Position numbers and translations under genes: made by a program
Shown: positions 55,961 to 64,000 of the stretch, one piece after another
Layout: each line of letters starts with the position of its first letter
Numbering within the stretch: position 1 is the first letter of the stretch
Notes under the pieces: model-generated
The model's database searches: none
What the model saw: the letters and a program-made list of their open reading frames with translations, nothing else
What the model was told of the DNA's origin: nothing
NCBI RefSeq assembly: GCF_023343835.1
Contig: NC_064443.1
Coordinates: 19,773,501 to 19,837,500 of the forward strand
Source of the DNA: Lagopus muta
Taxonomy: Eukaryota; Chordata; Aves; Galliformes; Phasianidae
DNA length: 64,000 nt
Direction: 5' to 3'

Positions 55961-56104
55961 AGCCTGTTGAGGTCCCTCTGGATGGCGTTGTCCCTCTAGT
56001 GCGTCACTGCACCCCACAGCTCGGTGTCATTAGGGTGCACTCAGCCCCACTGTCAATGTCACTGATGAAGGGGCAATCCCAGGTGTTTGTACAAACTCAG
56101 CAAA

Positions 56105-56650
56105 GAACACCTTGAGAGCAGCCCCACAGAGAAGGACTTGCGGCTCCCGGTGGATGAGCTGGCATCCATGAGTGGACATCAGCCAGCAGAGCGTGCTTGC
56201 AGCCTGGAAGGCCAGCTGTGTTCTGGGCTGCGTTAAAAGAGAAGCGGCCAGCAGGGAGAGGGAGGTGATCGTCCCCATCTGCTCGGCTCTTGTGAGGCTT
56301 CATCTGCAGTGCTGCATCCAGGCCTGGGGCCCCCAGCACAGGAAGGACGTGGAGCTCATGGAGCGGGTCCAGAGGAGGCACTGAGATGAGCAGACGGTTG
56401 GAGCAGCTCTCCTACAAGGAAAGGTTGAGGGAAGTGGGGTTGTTCAGCCTGGAGAAGAGAAGGCTTGGGGGGACCTCATTGCAGCCTCACAGTACTTGAA
56501 GGGGGAACAGCAGGAAGGGGAACGGCTGTTTATGAGAGTGGATCGTGATAGGACAAGGGGAAATGATTTTAAACTGAAACAGGGGAGGTTTAGGTTGGTT
56601 ATTAGGAGGAAGCTTTTCACACAGAGGGTGGTGACGCACTGGAACGTGCT
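56105..56650 (+). mobile_element. CR1 LINE fragment, plus strand
   Basis: The plus strand gives EHLESSPTEKDLRLPVDELA-type text, [25 protein letters not shown], then a frame with RTRGNDFKLKQGRFRLVIRRKLFTQRVVTHWN, all CR1 ORF2 C-terminal wording. It ends near 56650, where the next, opposite CR1 piece begins, so the two make a head-to-head junction. Confidence 0.85.
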
Positions 56651-56905
56651 TCAGAGTCACTTCCAGGAGGATCTGCTCCTCGATTTTTTTGCAGCACAGA
56701 GGTGAGACTGACACGTTGGTGGTTCCCAGGGTCACACTTTATATCTGCAGTAACAGCTGTGCTGTTGCCTTTTTTCTGCTCACCAGGGACTTCACCTGAC
56801 TGCCTCGACTTCTCAAATACCACTGAGAGTGGCTCGGTGACTGCAGCGGTGAATTCCCTCAGGGCTCTGGGACTCGTCTCATCAGGACCCAAAGACTCCT
56901 GGATG
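56650..56905 (-). mobile_element. CR1 LINE fragment, N-terminal reverse-transcriptase part
   Basis: The minus-strand frame has SPRALREFTAAVTEPLSVVFEKS, RQSGEVPGEQKKGNST and DPGNHQRVSLTSV, the segment before the CR1 polymerase core. It is short and divergent. Confidence 0.8.
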
Positions 56906-57229
56906 TCAGGTTCTCAGGTGGTCCAGATCCTGATCTGCCATCACAGTGTGGGATAGGGAGGGGTCTGTGGGACCGGCATTGCTTCCTCAATCCCCACCTA
57001 CCAAACCGAAGGTGAGAGCAGTGTATAATGAGCAGTTATCAGAGAAGATGGAAGATGGATGTTGTTGGGTACCTGAGCCTTCTCCTTGTCTGTTGTTCCC
57101 AGCTGCAGTGCTGCTGGTAAGCAGCATCACGCACAGAGTGCAGCCACATTGATCAGGGAAAGGAGTGCAGGTTTGTGAAATAGGCACATCTGTAGGGCAG
57201 TGCCTTCATTACTGTTTTGTGTCCCACAG

Positions 57230-57377
57230 GTGGCTGCGGAGTTGCAGCGCTCCCGAGTGCCGTAACGACTGCATGGAGATGCGTGGCTCTTCATGGGAAC
57301 AGCAAGGAACCGGAATCTGCATTTCCTGGAATGCCCCAGAGCCTCGCTTTGCTGGCTGGTAATTGTCTGCCCAGCAG
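57230..57377 (+). other. exon-like block A, copy 1
   Basis: It is bounded by a good acceptor (TTTTGTGTCCCACAG) and a near-perfect donor (CAGCAG|GTAAGGG), 148 bp. It contains GATGCGTGGCTCTTCATGG, TTCCTGGAA (STAT-type palindrome) and CCCACAGGTGGC, a CTCF-like motif. Copies occur at 58885-59031 and within 60195-60449. Reading frames are not conserved between copies, so if transcribed it is probably non-coding. Confidence 0.55.
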
Positions 57378-57439
57378 GTAAGGGCAATGCTCACCCATCA
57401 GTGTTTACCCACTCCATAGCACGGCACAACACAGTGCTC

Positions 57440-58490
57440 CCAGAGCTCTTCATTGCACTTTATGGTGCCCTGGATGCTGCCTGTCCTTTTCTTTCTGTGT
57501 TCTCTTTGTCTCTGGCCTTTCACTGCAGTGTTTTCCTTCCCTTTGCCCTTGCTGTTCCCTACTGCATTCTCTTGCCCTCCTGTTTTTGTGTTCCATGCCA
57601 CGTTCATTTGGCCGTTGCCCTTGGCTTTCTTTGCTGGATTCACTTCAGCGTTCAGTTCTGGCGTTCTGTACTGCGTTCTCTCGCCCTCCTGTTTTGGTAT
57701 TTCCTTCCATGTTCTCTTAGCCGTTGCCATTGGCTGGGCATTCTCTTGCCCTCCTGTTTTTGTGTTCCATGCTGGGTTCTCTTGGCCATTGCCATTGGCT
57801 TTCTTTGCCACATTCACTTCGGCATTCAGTTTTGGTGTTCCCTGCTGCGTTCTCCTGCCCTCCTGTTTTGGCGTTTCTTGCCGTGTTCTCTTGGCCATCA
57901 TCCTGGGCATTTCCTTCCACGTTCTCTTGGCCCTTGCCCTCCTGTTTTTGTGTTCTATGCCACATCTCTTGGCCATTGCCCTTGGCTTTCTGTTGCCACA
58001 TCCTCTTCAGCATTCAGTTTTGGCGTTCCCGGCAGCATTCTCTTTGGCCTCCTGTTTTGGCATTTCCTGCCACATTGTCTTGGCCCTTGCCTGGGCATTC
58101 CCTGCAGCATTCTCTTTGACCTCCTAACTTGCTGTTCCAGCCACATTCTGCATTGGCCTTCTTTGCCGCGTTCTCTTGCCCTCCTATTTTGGCTTTTCCT
58201 GCCATGTTTTCTTAGCCCTTGCCTGGGCATTCCACGTTGTGTTCCCTTGTCCTTTTGTTTTGGCATTTTGTGCTGCATTCTCTTGGCCTTTGCCCTTGGC
58301 TTTTCCTGCTGTGTTCTCTTTGGCTGTATTCTGACCTTTCCTGTTGCGTTCTCCTTGCCCTCACCTTGGCTTTCCATTGGTGCTCTCTTTGCTTTTGCCC
58401 TTGCCTTAGCTTGGCTGTTTTCTTTGCATTTACCTTGGTTTTCCATGAGAGTTCTCCTTCCCTTTGCCTGCCCTGGGAGTTCTGCTTGTC
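57440..58490 (+). repeat. TTCTCTTGGCC/TTTTGGCGTTCC minisatellite, array 1
   Basis: Units of about 30-50 bases built from TGCGTTCTCTTGCCCTCCTG, TTTTGGCGTTTCCTGCC and TTGGCCATTGCCATTGGC-like words fill more than 1 kb. Long open frames on both strands (for example a 416-residue frame at 57293-58543) come from the repeat length being stop-poor. Pyrimidine-rich on the plus strand. Confidence 0.88.
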
Positions 58491-58559
58491 TTCGGCACTC
58501 TGGGATTAGCTGGGAGGCAACATTACAGTTAACCTTGACCTGAACCCGTAGCTGAATGG

Positions 58560-58800
58560 GAGTTCTAATGATAATTGTGTTAACCTGCAGCGTATCTGTA
58601 AACCAAACCCTTAACGCAGTGTTGAAAATGTCTCTTAACCTGAATGCTGCCTTAAAAATAATGCCTCATGTTTTTTGTCAAATAACCTTAATTGTGATTG
58701 TAGTGCAGAATACTGATGTTAGACCAACTGTAACTTCAACCCTATGAATAACATTAATTATATCCCTAATGTTAATTGTAATTATAATTAATTACAATCC
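58560..58800 (+). other. short AT-rich spacer with AACCTTAA/TAATTGTAATT words
   Basis: A brief stretch of TTAACCTGAA, CTTAATTGTG and AATTACAATCC words between the minisatellite and exon-like block A copy 2. It resembles the AACCCTAACC style of decayed repeats and also 59870-60080. No coding function. Confidence 0.5.
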
Positions 58801-58884
58801 TTGTGTCATCATTACAGCAACGTGCTCAGGGTGCAGCCCCACACATGCGGGGCAGCGCCTTCATTACTGCATTGTGTCCCACAG

Positions 58885-59031
58885 GTGGCAGCAGAGCTGC
58901 GTTGCTCCTGAGCACTTTAAGGACAGCACGGAGATGCGCGGCTCTTCATGGCAGCAGCAGAAACTGGAATCTGCATTTCCTGGAATGCCCCGGAACCTCG
59001 CTTTGCTGGCTGGTAATTGTCTGCCCAGCAG
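58885..59031 (+). other. exon-like block A, copy 2
   Basis: 147 bp, acceptor GCATTGTGTCCCACAG, donor CCCAGCAG|GTAAGGG, sharing GAGATGCGCGGCTCTTCATGG and TTCCTGGAA with copy 1. The CTCF-like sequence reads CCCACAGGTGGCAGCAGAG here, closer to the consensus than copy 1. Confidence 0.6.
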
Positions 59032-59109
59032 GTAAGGGCAGTGCTCACCCACCATTGTATACTCATTACTTACTGAGGCACAAGGTAGGGTTCCCAGAGC
59101 TCATTTCTG

Positions 59110-59860
59110 CACTTCATGGTGCCCTGAATGCTGTCTGTCCTTTTCTTTCCGTGTTCTCCTCACCTCCAGCCTTTCTCTGCTGTGTTCTCCTTGCCCTCGC
59201 TGTTCCCTACTGCGTTCTCTTGCCCTCCTGTTTTGGCGTTTCCTGTGGCATTCTCTTGGCCATTTGCCCTTGGCCACCTTTGCTGCGTTCTCTTTGGCCT
59301 TTGGTTCTGGCCATCTGTGCCACATTCCCTTGGCCTTTGTCCTTGGCCTTCTTTGCCACGTTCCCTTTGCCTTCTGTTCTGGCATTCCCTACAACATTCT
59401 CTTTGGCCTTCAGTTTTGGTGCTCCTGGCTGCGTTCTCTTTGGCCATTGCCCTCAGCCTTCTTTGCCACATTCCCTTTGGCCTCTTGTTTTGGCATCCCT
59501 TATGGCGTTCTCTTTGGCCTTTGGTTTTGGCGTTCCCTTCCATGTTCTCTTTGGCCATTGCCCTTGGCCTTCTGCGTTGGCCTTCCATGCAGCGTTCTCA
59601 TGGACCTTGCCCTCCATTTTGGCCTTCCCTGATTTGTTTTCTTTTGTCTCTGTTTTGGCGTTCTCTGCGGCCTTCTCCTCAGGCCTGGCCTGTGACGAGG
59701 CTTTCTCTTCAGTGCTCTCCCTGCCTTTGCCTTCCCTTTGCCTTTGACGTTGCCTTCCCTTGGGTGTCGTCCATGCCTTTGCCCTCCGTTTTGGCGTTCC
59801 CTCAGCTGTTCTCCTTGCCTTTTGCTCTTACCTTTGCCTTGGCCTTCCCTATCGCTCACT
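59110..59860 (+). repeat. TTCTCTTTGGCC minisatellite, array 2
   Basis: Units such as TTCTCTTTGGCCTTTGGTTC, TTGGCCTTCTTTGCCACATTCCC and TTTTGGCGTTCCCTT, related to arrays 1 and 3. Confidence 0.88.
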
Positions 59861-60194
59861 CTGAGCACGATCCTAATAACCCTAACCTCAATACTTTCTC
59901 CCCAACCCTAAGCTCTGAACCCCAAATGTAGTGTGAATTGCAGCCATGACTGTATAGATACCTGTGCAAATTAACCCTGCACCTTCCATAGTGCTTTCAA
60001 TTGGGCACTGAACCCCTCTGTAACCTTCTGTGTAATAACTAACAAAAACCCCACAGCTTCCCTGTTAAATACTCCTAACCTTACTCTGAAGCCATTTCTT
60101 GGAGCCGTGTTTGGCTTCCATGTTTTGTGGGTGGGCTGACTGAGCATCGTTTCTGTCTCAGCGTTCCTCCTTCTAAAGCGTGTCTCTATTACAG

Positions 60195-60449
60195 GTGAAG
60201 ATGCCTTCGATGCTTCCAGTTGATGGCTTCCCCCCTGCCATGCCATCGTCTTTCCAGTCCTCCCGCACTCACCGCCTGCTCGGTTCAGTCCAGCCGTTAC
60301 CTGAATCCCTGCTCCGTTCCCTTTCCTGAGTGCTGTAAGGACAGCATGGAGATGTGCAGCTCTTGATGACAGCAGCAGGAACCGGAATCTGCATTTCCTG
60401 GAACGCCCTGGAACCCCACTTTGCTGCCTGGTAATTGTCTGCCCAGCAG
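60195..60449 (+). other. fused exon-like block B plus A, copy 3
   Basis: Acceptor CTCTATTACAG at 60194, then GTGAAGATGCCTTCGATGCTTCCAG (block B, also at 61400) and, after about 130 bases, block A sequence GAGTGCTGTAAGGACAGCATGG to TTCCTGGAACGCC, closing at CCAGCAG|GTAAGGG (GT at 60450). The first two A copies have their own acceptor; here B replaces it. Confidence 0.55.
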
Positions 60450-60539
60450 GTAAGGGCAATGCTCACCCACCAGTGTTTACTCATTACTTACTGAGACACA
60501 AGGTAGGGTTCCCAGAGCTCATTTCTGCACTTCATGGTG

Positions 60540-61330
60540 TCCTGAATGCTGCCTGTCCTTTTCTTTCCGTGTTCTCCTTGCCTCCAGCCTTTCCCTGCAG
60601 CATTCTCCTTGCCCTTGGCTTTTCCTGCTGCGTTCTCTTGCCCTCCTGTTTTGGCGTTCCCTGTGGCATTCTCTTGGCCATTTGCCCTTGGCCACCTTCG
60701 CTGTGTTCTCTTTGGCCTTTGGTTCTGGCCATCTGTGCCACATTCCCTTGGCCTTTGTCCTTGGCCTTCTTTGCCACGTTCCCTTTGCCTCCCGTTCTGG
60801 CGTTCCCTGCAACATTATTTTGGCCTTCAGTTTTGGCGCTCCTGGCTGCGTTCTCTTTGGCCTTTGCCCTCGGCCATCTTTGCCACATTCCCTTTGGCCT
60901 CCTGTTCTGGCGTTCCCTGCAGTGTTCTCTTTGGCCTTTGATTTTGGTGTCCCCTTCCATGTTCTCTTTGGCCATTGCTCCTGGCCTTCTTTGCCACATT
61001 CCCTTTGGCCTCTTGTTTTGTCTTCTCCTACAGCATTCTCTTTGCCTTTGGTTTTGGCCTTTTGTGCTGCATTCTCTTTGGCCATTGCCCTTGACCTTCT
61101 GCATCGGCCTTCCCTGCAGCGTTCTCACGGACCTCGCCCTCCATTTTGGCCTTCTGTGTTGATCTCTTTGGTCTCTGTTCTGGTGTTCTCTGGGGCCTTC
61201 TCCTTGGGCCTGACCTATGACGCAACTTTTGGCATTCTCCAAGCCTTTCCCATCCCTTTGCCTTTGCCCTCTGTTTTGGCGTTCCCTCGGCTGTTCTCCT
61301 TGCCTTTTGCTCCTGCCTTTGCCTTGTGGG
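60540..61330 (+). repeat. TTCTCTTTGGCC minisatellite, array 3
   Basis: Very similar to array 2 in unit order (TTTGGCCTTTGGTTCTGGCC, TTGGCCTTTGTCCTTGGCC), indicating a segmental tandem duplication of the whole unit of about 1.4 kb. Confidence 0.88.
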
Positions 61331-61399
61331 GGTGGGCTGACGGTGAGCACAGTTTGGGTCTCAGCGTTCCTCCTTCTAAAGCATGTCTCTGTATTACAG

Positions 61400-61740
61400 G
61401 TGAAGATGCCTTCGATGCTTCCAGTCGATGACTTCCCCCCTGCGATGCCATTGGCTTTCCTGGCCTCCCACAGTCACCACCAGCTCAGTTCAGTTGAGCT
61501 GTTACCCGAATCCCCACTCCGTTCCCTTTCCATGATTTCCATGATCTTCCTGTCACTCTGCCACAAGCCCCCACCAAGGTCATCGCAGGCAACGTGTGGG
61601 ATGCGGCACTCGGTCTCATTACAGTTCATCCCATCAGCTTCAGCCCAGCGATCCAAGCCACCCGCACCCTTCCTGAGGGCCCTTCTGCTCCCAGGCCAAT
61701 CAACGCTTCCTTCTGATGCCATCTGCATTCCTTCCTGGCC
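61400..61740 (+). other. exon-like block B, copy 2, and downstream unique sequence
   Basis: Acceptor CTGTATTACAG at 61399, then GTGAAGATGCCTTCGATGC and a CAGTTCAGTTGAGCTG-like stretch shared with 60250-60320. No donor like that of block A follows, so this could be a terminal exon. No poly(A) signal was recognised directly after it. Confidence 0.45.
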
Positions 61741-61954
61741 ACTTTCAGACTCGTGCCCCTTTGTGGCCATTTTGAGAGTTGCGCTGATTTCAGCGTCTGC
61801 ATTCAATTGACTTCAACCAAATTGGCTTTAGCTTTACATTCAATTAATGTAAACCAAATTGGCTTTAGTATTACATTCACTTAATGTAAACCAAATTGGC
61901 TTTAGTTTTACATGCAATTAAATGTAAACCAAATTGGCTTTAAGTTTGCCTTGC

Positions 61955-62015
61955 TTACGGGGTTGGGTTAGCTTTGCTTTGTTTGTTCTAGCGCAGGGCT
62001 AACCCAACCCCGTAA
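61955..62015 (+). repeat. 18-bp perfect inverted repeat with telomere-like arms (first of six)
   Basis: Left arm TTACGGGGTTGGGTTAGC (61955-61972) and right arm GCTAACCCAACCCCGTAA (61998-62015) pair perfectly around 25 bases. GGGTTGGGTTAG is one step from the vertebrate telomere repeat. The same hairpin recurs in each satellite unit. Confidence 0.9.
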
Positions 62016-62065
62016 CCAAGGGCCGGCGGAGGCGATTTTGTTCCTTCCCGGCCAGTCTGAGACTT

Positions 62066-62079
62066 GCGCCCCCTTGTGG
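62066..62079 (-). promoter_or_regulatory. CTCF-like core in the satellite (one of seven)
   Basis: The minus strand reads GGCCACAAGGGGGCGC, which fits the CTCF core well. Equivalent sites are near 61754, 62452, 62801, 63187, 63499 and 63847, spaced by the satellite period, all in one orientation. Binding is inference. Confidence 0.7.
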
Positions 62080-64000
62080 CCATTTGATGATCTGTGCTGA
62101 TTTCAGCGTCTGCATTCAATTAATCTCAACCAAATTGGCTTTAGCCTTGCAGTCATTTTGCATCAACCAAATTGGCTTTGGCTTTGCATTCAACTTATTT
62201 CAACCAAATTGGCTTTAGTTTTACATTCACTTGACTTCAATCAAATTGGCTTTAGCTTTACACTCAATTATTGTAAACCAAATTGGCTTTAGTTTTACAT
62301 CCAAATTATGTAAACCAAATTGGCTTTAAGTTTGCCTTGCTTACGGGGTTGGGTTAGTTTTGCTTTGTTTGTTCTAGCGCAGGGCTAACCCAACCCCGTA
62401 ACCAAGGGCCGGCGGAGGCGATTTTGTTCCTTCCCGGCCAGTCTGAGACTTGCGCCCCCTTGTGGCCATTTGATGATGTGTGCTGATTTCAGCGTCTGCA
62501 TTCAATTAATCTCAACCAAATTGGCTTTAGCCTTGCAGTCATTTTGCATCAACCAAATTGGCTTTGGTTTTGCATTCAACTTATTTCAACCAAATTGGCT
62601 TTAGCTTTACACTCAATTATTGTAAACCAAATTGGCTTTAGTTTTACATCCAAATTATGTAAACCAAATTGGCTTTAAGTTTGCCTTGCTTACGGGGTTG
62701 GGTTAGCTTTGCTTTGTTTGTTCTAGCGCAGGGCTAACCCAACCCCGTAACCAAGGGCCGGTGGAGGCGATTTTGTTCCTTCCCGGCCAGTCTGAGACTT
62801 GCGCCCCCTTGTGGCCATTTGATGATCTGTGCTGATTTCAGCGTCTGCATTCAATTAATCTCAACCAAATTGGCTTTAGCCTTGCAGTCATTTTGCATCA
62901 ACCAAATTGGCTTTGGCTTTGCATTCAACTTATTTCAACCAAATTGGCTTTAGTTTTACATTCACTTGACTTCAATCAAATTGGCTTTAGCTTTACACTC
63001 AATTATTGTAAACCAAATTGGCTTTAGTTTTACATCCAAATTATGTAAACCAAATTGGCTTTAAGTTTGCCTTGCTTACGGGGTTGGGTTAGCTTTGCTT
63101 TGTTTGTTCTAGCGCAGGGCTAACCCAACCCCGTAACCAAGGGCCGGCGGAGGCGATTTTGTTCCTTCCCGGCCAGTCTGAGACTCGTGCCCCCTTGTGG
63201 CCATTTGAAGAGTTGTGCTGATTTCAGCGTCTGCATTCAATTAATCTCAACCAAATTGGCTTTAGCCTTGCAGTCATTTTGCATCAACCAAATTGGCTTT
63301 GGCTTTGCATTCAACTTATTTCAACCAAATTGGCTTTAGTTTTACATCCAAATTATGTAAACCAAATTGGCTTTAAGTTTGCCTTGCTTACGGGGTTGGG
63401 TTAGCTTTGCTTTGTTTGTTCTAGCGCAGGGCTAACCCAACCCCGTAACCAAGGGCCGGCGGAGGCGATTTTGTTCCTTCCCGGCCAGTCTGAGACTCGT
63501 GCCCCCTTGTGGCCATTTGAAGAGTTGTGCTGATTTCAGCGTCTGCATTCAATTAATCTCAACCAAATTGGCTTTAGCCTTGCAGTCATTTTGCATCAAC
63601 CAAATTGGCTTTGGCTTTGCATTCAACTTATTTCAACCAAATTGGCTTTAGTTTTACATTCAATTGACTTCAATCTAATTGGCTTTAGTTTTACATCCAA
63701 TTAATGTAAACCAAATTGGCTTTAAGTTTGCCTTGCTTACGGGGTTGGGTTAGCTTTGCTTTGTTTGTTCTAGCGCAGGGCTAACCCAACCCCGTAACCA
63801 AAGGCCGGTGGAGGCGATTTTGTTCCTCCCGGCCAGTCTGAGACTTGCGCCCCTTTGTGGCCATTCTGAGAATTGCAATGTCTTTGGCTGGGCTGAGATC
63901 TGCACTGCTTTTGAGGTGGGTTGCAGTACACAACATTCTCACAAATGCGGTGTCACTAATGGGGTATGGAGGCTTTGTACTCTTTCTCTGGTTGGTCTGA

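Larger units (their letters stand above)
61745..63860 (+). repeat. higher-order satellite with 37-bp subunits, telomere-like hairpin and CTCF-like core
   Basis: At least five full units. The marker word TTACGGGGTTGGGTTAG begins at 61955, 62341, 62690, 63076, 63388 and 63737, giving unit lengths 386, 349, 386, 312 and 349, which differ by 37. The 37-bp subunit contains AACCAAATTGGCTTTA (an inverted CCAAT box). Each unit has an 18-bp perfect inverted repeat around a 25-base loop and one GCGCCCCCTTGTGGCC or GTGCCCCCTTGTGGCC core. Confidence 0.93.

Noticed and set aside
57293-58543. 416-residue frame rich in Cys, Leu and Phe resembling a multi-pass membrane protein
   Set aside because: It translates a minisatellite. 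Other frames and the minus strand are equally open across the same array, and the hydrophobicity comes from TTC/CTT repeats.
60532-61350. 272-residue Lys/Arg/Glu-rich minus-strand frame
   Set aside because: The reverse complement of minisatellite array 3; the same kind of frame appears opposite arrays 1 and 2. Repeat-driven.
61955-63800. True telomeric repeat
   Set aside because: The arms contain GGGTTGGGTTAG only once per unit and not tandem TTAGGG, so they are telomere-like at most.

Overview
This window is nuclear DNA from a bird, most likely a galliform (chicken-like). The evidence is several CR1 LINE fragments with the typical (ATTCTGTG)n 3' end, an ERV-L-type provirus, small deleted avian-type ERVs, CpG-rich minisatellites and one recognisable vertebrate gene. 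There are no prokaryotic features. The species call is inference.

Region 1 (1 to about 16.9 kb, minus strand) is the 5' part of FGD5, a FYVE/RhoGEF/PH protein. The large second coding exon (2612-5507) encodes the long acidic N-terminal region. A tiny first coding exon (ATG at 16359, donor at 16346) lies in a CpG island and joins it in phase. About 10.8 kb of intron separates them. The DH, PH and FYVE exons lie beyond the left edge. Introns hold CR1 pieces and homopolymers only.

Region 2 (17-30 kb) is non-coding. It holds a degenerate CR1, a second CpG island with two CTCF-like motifs (25.4-26.3 kb), an LTR fragment, and the first copy of a promoter-like repeat made of a CTCF-like/CCAAT block followed by GCATGCGC-type sites.

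Region 3 (30-46.7 kb) is a nest of retroelements. It contains an ERV-L-like provirus with a 5' LTR and broken gag-pro-pol, a minus-strand deleted ERV with two LTRs and a target duplication that sits inside a CpG-decayed GCATGYGC array, a CpG-preserved array of about 24 NRF1-like sites with four 56-bp CCAAT/CTCF-like repeats beside it, and a gammaretrovirus-like pol remnant.

Region 4 (46.7-64 kb) is mostly tandem repeat. It holds about 2.5 kb of polypyrimidine satellite, TCACCCC-type minisatellites, an LTR whose interior is expanded about six times, more CR1 pieces, a repeated 'exon-like block plus minisatellite' unit, and at the right end a higher-order satellite. Each unit of that satellite carries one CTCF-like core, one telomere-like 18-bp hairpin and a variable number of 37-bp CCAAT-bearing subunits. 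This composition suggests a chromosome-end or heterochromatic neighbourhood (inference).

Only FGD5 is supported as a functional protein-coding gene. The best candidates for something undescribed are the NRF1/CCAAT/CTCF-like promoter arrays, the tandem exon-like unit at 57.2-61.5 kb, and the CTCF-plus-hairpin satellite at 61.7-63.9 kb.
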